Assembly (NCBI RefSeq): GCF_002266435.3
Contig: NZ_CP029426.2
Coordinates: 2,448,001-2,512,000 of the forward strand
Source of the DNA: Bradyrhizobium amphicarpaeae
GTDB lineage: Bacteria > Pseudomonadota > Alphaproteobacteria > Rhizobiales > Xanthobacteraceae
Length of the DNA: 64,000 nucleotides
Reading direction: 5' to 3'
Position numbers and translations under genes: made by a program. The notes below the pieces were generated by a model. That model saw nothing but the letters and a program-made list of their open reading frames with translations. It did no database searches and was not told the DNA's origin. Position 1 is the first letter of the stretch, and each line of letters begins with the position of its first letter. This document shows, piece by piece, positions 8,195 through 16,023 of the stretch.

Positions 8195-9586
8195 ATGCAC
8201 AGCCCAAATCCAGACATGTCTCAGCTTTTCGCGGACCGTCAGGCCCAGCGCAGCACCCTGCATAATCGGTATCTGAACGAGCAGTTCGTTCGGGTTCTCA
8301 AGACCATCGGCTACGATGTCGGCTTCCAGAAGGGGCAGGGGCAGTATCTCTACGATCGCGACGGCGCGCGCTATCTCGATTTGCTGTCCGGCTTTGGCGT
8401 GTTCGCGATCGGGCGCAATCATCCGGTCATGCGCGATGCGCTCAAGAGCGTGCTCGATGCCGACTTGCCCAACCTCGTCCAATTCGACGTCTCGGTACTG
8501 GCCGGCGTGCTCGCCGAGCGGCTGCTGAAATATGTCCCGTATCTGGACAAGGTGTTCTTCGCCAATTCCGGCGCCGAATGCGTCGAAGCCGCGATCAAGT
8601 TCGCGCGAGGCGCCACCGGCCGCCCCGGTATCGTCTACTGCGCCCACGGCTATCACGGCCTGACCTATGGCGCGCTGTCGCTGACGGGTGATTCGAACTT
8701 CCGCACCGGGTTCGAGCCGCTGCTTCCTGGCTGCACCTCGATCCCGTTCAATGATCTGGCCGCGCTGGAAAAGGCGCTGGCCTCGCGCGAGGTCGCAGCC
8801 TTCGTGGTCGAGCCGATCCAGGGCAAGGGCGTCAACTTGCCCACAGACGAGTTCCTGCCGGGCGCGGCCGCACTCTGCAAGAAATACGGCACGCTGTTCG
8901 TCGCCGACGAAATCCAGACCGGCATGGGCCGCACCGGCCGCTTCCTCGCGGTCGAGCACTGGAACGTCGAGCCCGACATGGTGCTGCTGTCGAAGTCGCT
9001 GTCGGGCGGCCACGTGCCTGTCGGTGCGGTGCTGACGCGCAAGGCCATCTTCGACAAGATTTTTAATCAGATGGATCGCGCCGTGGTGCACGGTTCCACC
9101 TTCTCCAAGAACGATCTGGCGATGGCCGCGGGCATCGCCACGCTCGATGTCATGGAGTCCGAGAAGCTGATCGAGTCCGCTGCCAAGCGCGGCGCCGAGC
9201 TACGCCTGGCGCTGACGCGGATGGTGCCCGGCTACGAGCTGATGAAGGAAGTGCGCGGCAAGGGCCTGATGATCGGGGTCGAGTTCGGTCCGCCCAAGTC
9301 GCTGCGGCTGCGCGCCTCCTGGAACGTGCTGGAAGCCGCCAACAAGGGCCTGTTCTGCCAGCTCATCACCGTGCCGCTGTTCAAGGACCACAAGATCCTC
9401 ACGCAAGTGGCTGGCCACGGCAGCCACACCATCAAGCTGCTGCCGCCGCTCACCATCACCGAGGAGGACTGCAGCTGGATCGAGAAGGCGTTCGACGACG
9501 TCATCGCCGGCAGCCACAAGGTCCCCGGCGCGATCTGGTCGCTCGGCAAGACGCTGGTGGACAACGCGGTGCGACGGTCGGCGTAG
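8195..9586 (+). CDS. hpnO: Hopanoid biosynthesis aminotransferase HpnO
   Basis: This is a PLP-dependent class III aminotransferase of 463 residues. The Schiff-base lysine is Lys267 in LSKSLSGGHVPVGA, the pyridine-ring Asp is Asp238 in VADEIQTGMGRTG, and the phosphate-binding NSGAECVEAAIK is present. Homologous enzymes in hopanoid clusters (HpnO) convert the ribosyl/formyl side chain into aminobacteriohopanetriol. The neighbours HpnH and HpnN support this over ornithine or acetylornithine aminotransferase. The start could also be the Met at residue 8 (8216). A palindromic repeat follows the stop codon. Confidence 0.9.
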   Translation: MHSPNPDMSQLFADRQAQRSTLHNRYLNEQFVRVLKTIGYDVGFQKGQGQYLYDRDGARYLDLLSGFGVFAIGRNHPVMRDALKSVLDADLPNLVQFDVSVLAGVLAERLLKYVPYLDKVFFANSGAECVEAAIKFARGATGRPGIVYCAHGYHGLTYGALSLTGDSNFRTGFEPLLPGCTSIPFNDLAALEKALASREVAAFVVEPIQGKGVNLPTDEFLPGAAALCKKYGTLFVADEIQTGMGRTGRFLAVEHWNVEPDMVLLSKSLSGGHVPVGAVLTRKAIFDKIFNQMDRAVVHGSTFSKNDLAMAAGIATLDVMESEKLIESAAKRGAELRLALTRMVPGYELMKEVRGKGLMIGVEFGPPKSLRLRASWNVLEAANKGLFCQLITVPLFKDHKILTQVAGHGSHTIKLLPPLTITEEDCSWIEKAFDDVIAGSHKVPGAIWSLGKTLVDNAVRRSA

Positions 9587-9597
9587 AGATACCGTAG

Positions 9598-9674
9598 CCC
9601 GGATGGAGCGCAGCGCAATCCGGGATCCTCAAAACAGGCGAGTTCGGCTTTGGATTGCGCTGCGCTCCATCGGG
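9598..9674. repeat. Palindromic repeat after hpnO
   Basis: Two near-complementary arms, GGATGGAGCGCAGCGCAATC (9601-9620) and its inverse at 9652-9671, enclose about 30 bases. The element fills the gap between the convergent hpnO and the secreted unknown gene. It looks like a REP-type palindrome and could also form a terminator-like hairpin, but it has no T run. Confidence 0.8.
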
Positions 9675-9690
9675 GCGACGCGTCATCGGC

Positions 9691-10299
9691 TCAGCGAGCA
9701 AAGACCGTATTGAACATCGGCAAGACGTCGCCGTTCTTTTCGACCGCGAGAATCGCGCGGCGTTGTGTTGCATAGACAATCGGGATGTCCATCCAGGCTC
9801 TGCTTCGGACCAGAAGCGAGTTGTTGGAGGCATCCTGCGGCACAGCCGAGAGGCCGATCAGGAAATGCGTGTCGTCGACTTTTACCGACAGCGCCGCAAG
9901 GGGCGCGCCCTTGGCCTGCTCGTTGGCCTTCATCAGAAGTCCCATGACTTGTTTGATCTTGCCAGCCGCCAAACCCGGCGTGACATCGATCTGCACGGTG
10001 TGGGTGGCGGGCAATGCGGAGTCGAAATTTCGTCGGATGGCAAGCGTCATTCGCAGCTTTCGCGAGGGTATCTCGACTGTGCCGCGTATCGTGATGTCAC
10101 CAGATGGAGCGGAGGCATCGGTCGTCGGTTCGACCCGCCAAGTGATCTGCCCCACTGAGCGATTGCCTCTGGGATTGCTCAGGTCCTCCTCGTAGAGGAC
10201 GGCTCGCATCGTGGTTGCGAGCCCGTCGCGGGCTGCCGCCGGCTCGGGAGCGGCGATCATCCAGGCGAGGGCCGCGGCAAGAAGTAGAGAGCGCATCAT
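9691..10299 (-). CDS. Secreted protein of unknown function
   Basis: I do not recognise a family. The 202-residue product has a clear signal peptide (MMRSLLLAAALAWMIAAPEPAAA) and a mature part with alternating hydrophobic strands and basic residues, free of cysteine. It includes a stretch rich in beta-strand character around ITIRGTVEIPSRKLRMTLAI. A periplasmic or envelope location is likely. It is monocistronic, ending convergently against hpnO with a palindromic repeat between them, and the next gene on the same strand is a sigma/anti-sigma module about 70 bases upstream. Confidence 0.75.
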   Translation of the reverse strand: MMRSLLLAAALAWMIAAPEPAAARDGLATTMRAVLYEEDLSNPRGNRSVGQITWRVEPTTDASAPSGDITIRGTVEIPSRKLRMTLAIRRNFDSALPATHTVQIDVTPGLAAGKIKQVMGLLMKANEQAKGAPLAALSVKVDDTHFLIGLSAVPQDASNNSLLVRSRAWMDIPIVYATQRRAILAVEKNGDVLPMFNTVFAR

Positions 10300-10370
10300 A
10301 GCGCTGAATTAGCAGCGCTCCTCTGATGTCGCAATCAAAAGTTGTGATCGCGCCTTACCAGCAAATGCGG

Positions 10371-11138
10371 CTACCCCTCCACATTCGCCTTCATCGCCGC
10401 CTCGAACTTGTCGACGAATTCGGCGAGCTCGTCGGCACCGATGTCGCTGACGGCCCAGAAGTTCAGGCCGCGCTCGCCCCAGCGGCGGCAGTTGAAGCCC
10501 TGCATGGTCTGCGTTTTCGGCGGCCGATGCTCAGTGCTCGATGTCTGGGCCACGAACAAATTGATCACGTGCTGCCGGCGCTTGTAGACCACCGCGCCGA
10601 TGGCGCGGGCGTCGATATAGTCGAGCCGGCCGCCGACCAGCGTAAAACCTTGTGCAGTCAGGTCGATCACGGGCGGGGCGACATCGAGCTTGCCGTTGAA
10701 CCACGGTTTCACCGTGTGCTGGTCGGTCGAGACCACGTCGATGAGATGGCCGGCCTGGAGCGAGCGCAGGTGCGCCGAGACGACTTCCGAGAGGATACGC
10801 TGCTGGTCGTCCTGGCGCAGCACCACGGCGACGATTCCGGTTGCGGCGAGAGCCGAGACCGCCGAGCCCATCGCAAAGCCGCGCAGCACGGAGCGGCGGG
10901 TCGGCTGCTGGCGCTGCGGCTCCGGCAATGACGCCTCGATCCGGTCGCGCAGGCTGGCGGGCGCGGTGTAACGCAGATTGGTGTCGGCGAGCACGCGCTG
11001 CATCTCCCGCTGTGTGGCAAACTCCGCCGCGCAGGCCGGGCAGCTTGCGATATGAGCTTCGACCTCGCGCGCATGGCCGGCGTCGAGCTCGCCGTCGAGC
11101 AGCGCGTGAAGCATGATCCTTGCTTCGTCGCAGGTCAT
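10371..11138 (-). CDS. Zinc-finger anti-sigma factor with membrane anchor
   Basis: The 255-residue protein carries the ZAS motif HxxxCxxC (His29, Cys33, Cys36) with an additional Cys3. A single membrane helix at about residues 90-115 follows a basic stretch (RRSVLRG). The rest is a periplasmic domain. This is the layout of an anti-sigma factor that holds its partner at the membrane. Its ATG overlaps the stop codon of the upstream sigma gene (ATGA), so the two are translationally coupled. A ribosome binding site (GAGGAG) lies inside the sigma gene. I chose 11138 for these reasons, although the frame is open to 11165. Confidence 0.88.
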   Translation of the reverse strand: MTCDEARIMLHALLDGELDAGHAREVEAHIASCPACAAEFATQREMQRVLADTNLRYTAPASLRDRIEASLPEPQRQQPTRRSVLRGFAMGSAVSALAATGIVAVVLRQDDQQRILSEVVSAHLRSLQAGHLIDVVSTDQHTVKPWFNGKLDVAPPVIDLTAQGFTLVGGRLDYIDARAIGAVVYKRRQHVINLFVAQTSSTEHRPPKTQTMQGFNCRRWGERGLNFWAVSDIGADELAEFVDKFEAAMKANVEG

Positions 11139-11686
11139 CTGGAGTGCTCCTCTTCCGCCGTCCATGCCGCGCGCAACATGGCGCGGGCACGGGCGAGGCG
11201 GGACATCACGGTGCCGATGGGCGCGCCGACGGCGTCTGCGATTTCACGATAGGACAGGTTGTTGATCTCTCGCAGCACGAAGGTTTCCTTGAACGGTTCC
11301 GCCAGCGCGTCGATCAGTTTGCGGATGGCGCCGGCATCGCGGTTGCGCAGCACCTCGGTCTCCGGGCTCGCCTCGCTCTCCTGCCAAATCGGCGTCTGCT
11401 CGGCGGCATTGGGCGTATCCTCGAGTGCGCTTGGCCTGTGTGCGCGCCGCGCGTATTCGGCGTTGCAGACGTTGCGCAGGATAGCGAACAGCCAGGGCTT
11501 CATGGCCGGGCCGCGATAGCTGTCGAAATGCTTCAGCGCGCGCAGATAGCACTCCTGCACCGCATCTTCCGCGTCGGAGGCGTCGCGCAGCAGATAGCGC
11601 GCGAGCGTGTAGACATCGTCGAGATAGGGCAGCGCCGCCTCGCGAAAACGCCGCGCCTTGTCTGGATGGTCGCTTGTCGCTGGCAT
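11135..11686 (-). CDS. ECF RNA polymerase sigma factor
   Basis: The product contains the two ECF regions: sigma-2 with DAEDAVQECYLRALKHFDSY and PWLFAILRNVCN, and sigma-4 with LREINNLSYREIADAVGAPIGTVMSRLARAR. From the ATG at 11686 it is 183 residues, a normal ECF length. The frame stays open to 11797, but that start would run into the cupredoxin gene and adds an unusual leader. The gene belongs to a four-gene cassette (metallophosphoesterase, cupredoxin, sigma, anti-sigma). It probably controls its own operon in response to an envelope or metal/redox signal; the signal is not evident from sequence. Confidence 0.88.
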   Translation of the reverse strand: MPATSDHPDKARRFREAALPYLDDVYTLARYLLRDASDAEDAVQECYLRALKHFDSYRGPAMKPWLFAILRNVCNAEYARRAHRPSALEDTPNAAEQTPIWQESEASPETEVLRNRDAGAIRKLIDALAEPFKETFVLREINNLSYREIADAVGAPIGTVMSRLARARAMLRAAWTAEEEHSR

Positions 11687-11789
11687 CGCCGCTCGCTTTG
11701 CCGTTTCGCCGGATGTCGCCGGAGACGCAGGAGCCCGGCCGACGTGGGACCACCGGCCGGGCAGGACGTTGATGCCTTGGTTCGAGACG

Positions 11790-12119
11790 TTACTCAACCT
11801 TGATCATCCCCGTCATGTGCGGGTGCAGCGAACAAAAATATTTGTAGTCGCCCGCATTGGTGAAGGTGAACGAGAACTTGTCGTCGGTGTCCAGGGTCTT
11901 GGACCTGAACTTACCGGCCGACACCACGGTGTGCGGGATGTCGTCCCGGTTGGTCCAGGTCACGGTGGTGCCGACCTTGATCTTGAGCTCGGCCGGCTGG
12001 AAGACGAAATTGTCGATATGCACTTCCATGCTGGTTTCGTCGGCACGGGCAGTGGTGACGGGGAGCAGGATGGCCGCGGCCACAGCGACCCCGAAGTCGC
12101 GGCGATTGAGTGTCTTCAT
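11790..12119 (-). CDS. Secreted small blue-copper (cupredoxin) protein
   Basis: The 109-residue product has a signal with adjacent arginines (MKTLNRRDFGVAVAAAILLP, possibly Tat) and a pseudoazurin/amicyanin-like fold. The type 1 copper ligands are readable: His63 in DIPHTVV, and Cys96, His99 and Met102 in CSLHPHM near the C-terminus. It should be a periplasmic electron carrier or copper-binding protein. I chose the ATG at 12119, since the longer frame upstream only reads through the metallophosphoesterase gene out of frame. It lies 14 bases after the metallophosphoesterase stop and just before the sigma gene, which suggests that the cassette responds to a copper- or redox-linked condition. 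Confidence 0.9.
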   Translation of the reverse strand: MKTLNRRDFGVAVAAAILLPVTTARADETSMEVHIDNFVFQPAELKIKVGTTVTWTNRDDIPHTVVSAGKFRSKTLDTDDKFSFTFTNAGDYKYFCSLHPHMTGMIKVE

Positions 12120-12133
12120 CTGTAAGCTTCCGA

Positions 12134-13078
12134 TCAACCCTGGAGCGGCGTGTCGATGATCGCGAGCCGCTGCTCGTTCTGCTTGAAGTTGATGCTGGCG
12201 ACGCCGAGCATCGAACGCAGCTTTGCGTCCTCGACCTTCATCGGGCCGGGCGAGGGGGCGGCTCCCGGCGCCGGCTGCGGGAAGGCGGTCGAGCGCGCGG
12301 TGTGGAAGGTCACGTTGCCTTCGACCTTCTGCATCACCTGGTGGATGTGCCCGTTGAGCACGGTGACCGAGCCGAAACCCTTGACGTATTCCAGTGCGCG
12401 GCCGCCGTCCTCGGTGCCCCAGCCCCATTCCGGATAGACGGTCCAGAGCGGAATATGGGCGAACAGCACGATTGGGGTCGATTTCGATTTGCCGCGGAGA
12501 TCGTCCTCGAGCCAAGCGAGCTGTTCGGCGCCGAGATTGCCGAGACCGCCACCCTTGAGGTCGACGACGTTGACGAGGCCGACGAAGTGGACGCCGCCGG
12601 CGTCGAAGGAGTACCAGCCGGCGCCCTTGGTGCCGCGGCCGTAGCGCTCGCGATAGAACTTCACCTCTTCGTCGAGGAAGTCGTGCTCACCGGGCACGTA
12701 ATGCACGTCGAGCTTGCTCTGCGAGATGATGCGCTCGGCATTGTCGAACTCGGCGGCCTTGGACAGATGGGTGATGTCGCCGGTGTGGATCATGAACGAG
12801 GGCTTGACCGGCATCGCGTTGATCTTGTTGACGGCCTCCTCGAGCGTGCCGAGCGCGTTGGGATTGGCCGGCTTGTCGAAGCCGACATGGCTGTCGCTGA
12901 TCTGCAGGAAGGTCATGCCGGGCGTCGCCGCGGTCGCAGCCTGCGCGGAATCGATGATGCCGAGCGACCGCGGCACGCCGCCCGTGACGGTCCAGAGCAC
13001 CCCGGTGCCGGCCCAGGTCATGCATTCCAGCACCTTGCGGCGGCTGACGCCGTCGTCCCCGTGATCGTGTCCGCTCAT
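12134..13078 (-). CDS. Tat-exported metallophosphoesterase
   Basis: The 314-residue protein begins with a twin-arginine signal (SRRKVLECM followed by a hydrophobic stretch to AQA). The calcineurin-like phosphoesterase motifs appear in order: ISDSHVGFD, HTGDITH, PGEHD (in place of GNHD), LFAHIPL and NGHIHQV. These bind two metal ions. The replacement of Asn by Glu in the GNHD motif is notable and may alter catalysis. It heads the cassette with the cupredoxin and sigma genes, so it is probably a periplasmic enzyme of the same response. The substrate is unknown. Confidence 0.88.
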   Translation of the reverse strand: MSGHDHGDDGVSRRKVLECMTWAGTGVLWTVTGGVPRSLGIIDSAQAATAATPGMTFLQISDSHVGFDKPANPNALGTLEEAVNKINAMPVKPSFMIHTGDITHLSKAAEFDNAERIISQSKLDVHYVPGEHDFLDEEVKFYRERYGRGTKGAGWYSFDAGGVHFVGLVNVVDLKGGGLGNLGAEQLAWLEDDLRGKSKSTPIVLFAHIPLWTVYPEWGWGTEDGGRALEYVKGFGSVTVLNGHIHQVMQKVEGNVTFHTARSTAFPQPAPGAAPSPGPMKVEDAKLRSMLGVASINFKQNEQRLAIIDTPLQG

Positions 13079-13256
13079 CCCACGTCTCCTGTCGCCCGGA
13101 ATTGGGCTTCGAGGAGGTGATTGGGGGAGGAGTGGATTTATTCGTGGATGGCGATGACGTTTTCGTGAGGTGGCTTCGTGTCCGGACGCGCGGCGACGCG
13201 TAGCGTTGTCGCGCAGAGCCAGGACCCAAAAGGCGGCGCGACCAGCGGCGAGATGG

Positions 13257-13303
13257 GCCCCGGCTTAGCGCAGCAGCGTTGCACGCTGCAGCGCGTCCGG
13301 GGC
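13257..13303. repeat. GC-rich palindrome upstream of the metallophosphoesterase
   Basis: Arms GCCCCGG (13257-13263) and CCGGGGC (13297-13303) flank a loop that itself holds a GCAGCG/CGCTGC pair. The surrounding bases up to about 13312 match, as far as I remember, a frequent Bradyrhizobium intergenic repeat that often yields spurious short ORFs. It abuts the 3' end of the alpha/beta hydrolase gene. Confidence 0.6.
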
Positions 13304-13310
13304 ACGAGAT

Positions 13311-14192
13311 CTATTCCGCGAATTCCCGCACAGCTTTCACCACGGCCGTCGGCAGTTCCTGCGCCACGCAGTGCCCGGCGTCTTCGAAGACGAGTGTGCT
13401 GACCCGCGGAATCAGCGCGACCGCGCGCGCCGCCATCTCCCAATAGATCGGGCCTGACTTTGCGGCGGTCGTGACGCGCACGGGACAGTCGATCTCGGCG
13501 AGCCCTGCAAACGGATTGCCGCGGGCGTCGCCGACGTAAACCTGCTCCATCGCTTCGTAGATCGGACGCAGGATCGCCGACTCGATCTCCGGCGTGCAGC
13601 AAAGCCGTACCCGGCCATCGTCAAGCGTCGTGAAGCCATAGCGCACATACGCCTGCAGTGAGGTCTCGGTCCAATCCGCAAAGGACGGCGCGGCGCGGTA
13701 GCGCGCGAACACGGCGTCGGCACTCTCGAACTCAGCGCGCCGGCGCAAGGTGCCTTGGACACAGACGACGGATTCGTCGTTCAATGCCCCGGCGCGCGCC
13801 GCGCGTGGGTCCATCACGGTCGGCTCCATCACGAACAGCCGTGTGAAGCGTCCGGGCAGGAGTTTCGCCGCGAGCAGCAGGTCCGTCGCGCCGGCGCTGT
13901 GGCCGATCCCGTAGACGTCATTCAGCTCGAGCGCACCGATCACCCGGCAGACATCCTCGGTGTAGTCCAGGAAGTGATAGGCGCCGGGCTTGTGACTCGC
14001 GCCATGGCCGCGGCGATCGAGCGCATAGACGGTGAAGCTCGATGCAAGCTCGCGCGCGACTTCGTCCCAGACCGCGGCGACGAAGCCGGTGCCATGCACG
14101 AGCAGGACAGGCGGCCTGCCGCTCTCGCCCCATTGCAGCATGGCGATCTCTGCGCCGGCGGGGCCGATGGAAAAGCGGTGCGGGTTGATCAT
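13311..14192 (-). CDS. Alpha/beta hydrolase
   Basis: This 293-residue protein has the alpha/beta-hydrolase layout. It has an oxyanion HGTGFVAAVW motif after the first long strand, the nucleophile elbow GHSAGA with Ser99, and a late catalytic His in DAGHCVAQE. No signal peptide is seen. Hydrolase and downstream GMC oxidoreductase genes are on the same strand with only 12 bases between them, so they are probably co-transcribed, with the oxidoreductase first. The substrate is not predictable; esters, lactones or epoxides are all possible. Confidence 0.88.
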   Translation of the reverse strand: MINPHRFSIGPAGAEIAMLQWGESGRPPVLLVHGTGFVAAVWDEVARELASSFTVYALDRRGHGASHKPGAYHFLDYTEDVCRVIGALELNDVYGIGHSAGATDLLLAAKLLPGRFTRLFVMEPTVMDPRAARAGALNDESVVCVQGTLRRRAEFESADAVFARYRAAPSFADWTETSLQAYVRYGFTTLDDGRVRLCCTPEIESAILRPIYEAMEQVYVGDARGNPFAGLAEIDCPVRVTTAAKSGPIYWEMAARAVALIPRVSTLVFEDAGHCVAQELPTAVVKAVREFAE

Positions 14193-14204
14193 GGCGGCGG
14201 AATG

Positions 14205-15824
14205 CTACTTCGCATCCTCCAGGATCATCGTCGCGCCCTTCTCGGCGATCATCGCGGTCGGCGTGTTGGTGTTGCCCGACGTGATGGTCGGCATGATCGA
14301 GGCATCGACGACGCGAAGCCCGCCCAGGCCGTAGAAGCGCAGGCGCTCGTCGACCACCGCCATCGGATCGCTCACCGCGCCCATCTTCGCGGTGCCGACG
14401 GGATGGAAGATGGTGGTGCCGATGTCGCCGGCGGCTTTGGCGAGCGAGGCATCGTCGTCGCCCACGGTGGGGCCGGGCAGATATTCGCTCGGGCGATATT
14501 TTGCCAGCGCCTTCTGCTGCATCAGGCGTCGCGTGGTGCGGATCGCATCGGCGCCGACCTGGCGGTCGTCGTCGGTCGACAGATAATTCGGCGCAATGAT
14601 CGGCTTCTCGTCGGGGCTCGCAGAACGCAGCCGCACGGTGCCGCGCGAGGTCGGCTGCAGATTGCAGGCGCTCACCGTGATCGCGGGGAAGCGGTGCAGG
14701 GGATCACCGAACTTGTCGAGTGACAGCGGCTGCACGTGGAACTGGATGTTGGCGCGGGCACGCGTCGCATCCGAGCGCGTGAAGATGCCGAGCTGCGACG
14801 GTGCCATCGTCAGCGGACCGCGGCGGCGGAAGGCGTAGTCGAGCCCCATCAGGCCGCGGCGGAACAGATTGTAATAGGTCTCGTTCAGCGTGCGCACGCC
14901 CTCGACCTTGTAGATCGCCCGCTGCTGCAGGTGGTCCTGCAGATTGCGGCCGACCCCGGGCTTGTCCATGACGATGTCGATGCCGAGCGGCGACAGCCAA
15001 TCGGCAGGTCCAATGCCGGAGCGATGCAGCACCTGCACCGAGCCGATGGAGCCTGCCGAGAGCACCACTTCGCGTTTCGCACGCGCTTCGATGATCTCGC
15101 CGTTCTGGATGAAGCGCACGCCGACGGCGTGGCCCTGCTCGATGATCAGGCGGTCGACCAGCACATGCTTCTCGAGCCGCAAATTGGGGCGCCTGAGGGC
15201 GGGCTTGAGGAAGCCGCGCGCCGAGGACCAGCGTCGGCCGCGCTTCTGGTTGACGTGGAAATAGCTGGTGCCTTCGTTGTCGCCGGTGTTGAAATCCGGG
15301 ATGCGCTTGATCCCCATCTGCTCGGCGGCATCGCCGACCGCATCGAGAACGTCCCATGACAGCCGCGGCGCCTCGATACGCCAGCCGCCCCCGGCGCCGT
15401 GATGCTCGCTCGCCCCCAGGAAGTGATCCTCGAGCCGCCTGAACAGCGGCAGCACATCCTCATAGCCCCAGCCGGTCATGCCGAGCTGGCGCCAGTGATC
15501 ATAGTCGGCGGCCTGGCCGCGCATCGAGATCATGGCGTTGATCGCCGAGCAGCCGCCGATCACCTTGCCGCGGGGATAGGCCAGCGAACGGCCGTTCAGG
15601 CCGGGCTCGGCCTCGGTCTTGAACATCCAGTCCGAGCGCGGATTGCCGATGGCGAAAAGATAGCCGACGGGGATGTGGAACCAGATCCAGTTGTCGTCGC
15701 CGCCGGCCTCGAGGATGAGCACGCGCTTGCCGGGATCGGCCGACAGGCGATTGGCGACGATGCAGCCCGCCGTACCTGCCCCCACCACGATGTAGTCAAA
15801 TTCACCTTCGAGCCGCCTCGGCAT
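14205..15824 (-). CDS. GMC-family FAD oxidoreductase
   Basis: The 539-residue enzyme starts with a Rossmann FAD motif (DYIVVGAGTAGCIVANRL) and an acidic strand end (LILEAGG). GMC signature regions are visible (YPRGKVIGGCSAINAM and GSIGSVQVLHRSGIG). The catalytic His is in FHPVGTAKMG, followed by NTPTAMIAEK. Annotation pipelines often call such proteins choline dehydrogenase, but the family oxidises many alcohols, and no betaine genes are nearby. It appears to be co-transcribed with the alpha/beta hydrolase, so oxidation followed by hydrolysis of an alcohol/ester substrate is an inference. Confidence 0.9.
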   Translation of the reverse strand: MPRRLEGEFDYIVVGAGTAGCIVANRLSADPGKRVLILEAGGDDNWIWFHIPVGYLFAIGNPRSDWMFKTEAEPGLNGRSLAYPRGKVIGGCSAINAMISMRGQAADYDHWRQLGMTGWGYEDVLPLFRRLEDHFLGASEHHGAGGGWRIEAPRLSWDVLDAVGDAAEQMGIKRIPDFNTGDNEGTSYFHVNQKRGRRWSSARGFLKPALRRPNLRLEKHVLVDRLIIEQGHAVGVRFIQNGEIIEARAKREVVLSAGSIGSVQVLHRSGIGPADWLSPLGIDIVMDKPGVGRNLQDHLQQRAIYKVEGVRTLNETYYNLFRRGLMGLDYAFRRRGPLTMAPSQLGIFTRSDATRARANIQFHVQPLSLDKFGDPLHRFPAITVSACNLQPTSRGTVRLRSASPDEKPIIAPNYLSTDDDRQVGADAIRTTRRLMQQKALAKYRPSEYLPGPTVGDDDASLAKAAGDIGTTIFHPVGTAKMGAVSDPMAVVDERLRFYGLGGLRVVDASIMPTITSGNTNTPTAMIAEKGATMILEDAK

Positions 15825-15843
15825 CTGCTTCCACCCACAGGCG

Positions 15844-15929
15844 CGTCACGGCCGGGCCTGTCCCGGCATCCACGCACCTTCCGTCCTAATAGTCAGACGC
15901 GGAGGACCGGGACAAGCCCGGCCATGACG
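15844..15929. repeat. Palindromic intergenic element
   Basis: Arms at 15844-15866 (CGTCACGGCCGGGCCTGTCC...) and 15907-15929 are complementary with two or three mismatches. The element lies in the divergent space between the GMC oxidoreductase and the M20 hydrolase. It belongs to the CCCGGC-type palindromes that recur in the window (see 17207-17285). Confidence 0.7.
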
Positions 15930-16023
15930 AGAGGACAGGGTTACCCTCGGCCCGCGGCAGTTGGGTGGACTGGCGCTTGCATGTTAGACAGTCCTGCATT
16001 TTCAACAACGCCTGAGACCCTCC

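Noticed and set aside
8283..8298. A GTTC/GTTC direct repeat that suggests a LexA box
   Set aside because: The spacing is six or two bases, not seven, and it lies inside the hpnO coding region.
13178..13402. A 74-residue plus-strand ORF next to the metallophosphoesterase gene
   Set aside because: It lies on a Bradyrhizobium-type intergenic repeat and overlaps the alpha/beta hydrolase; such ORFs are commonly spurious.
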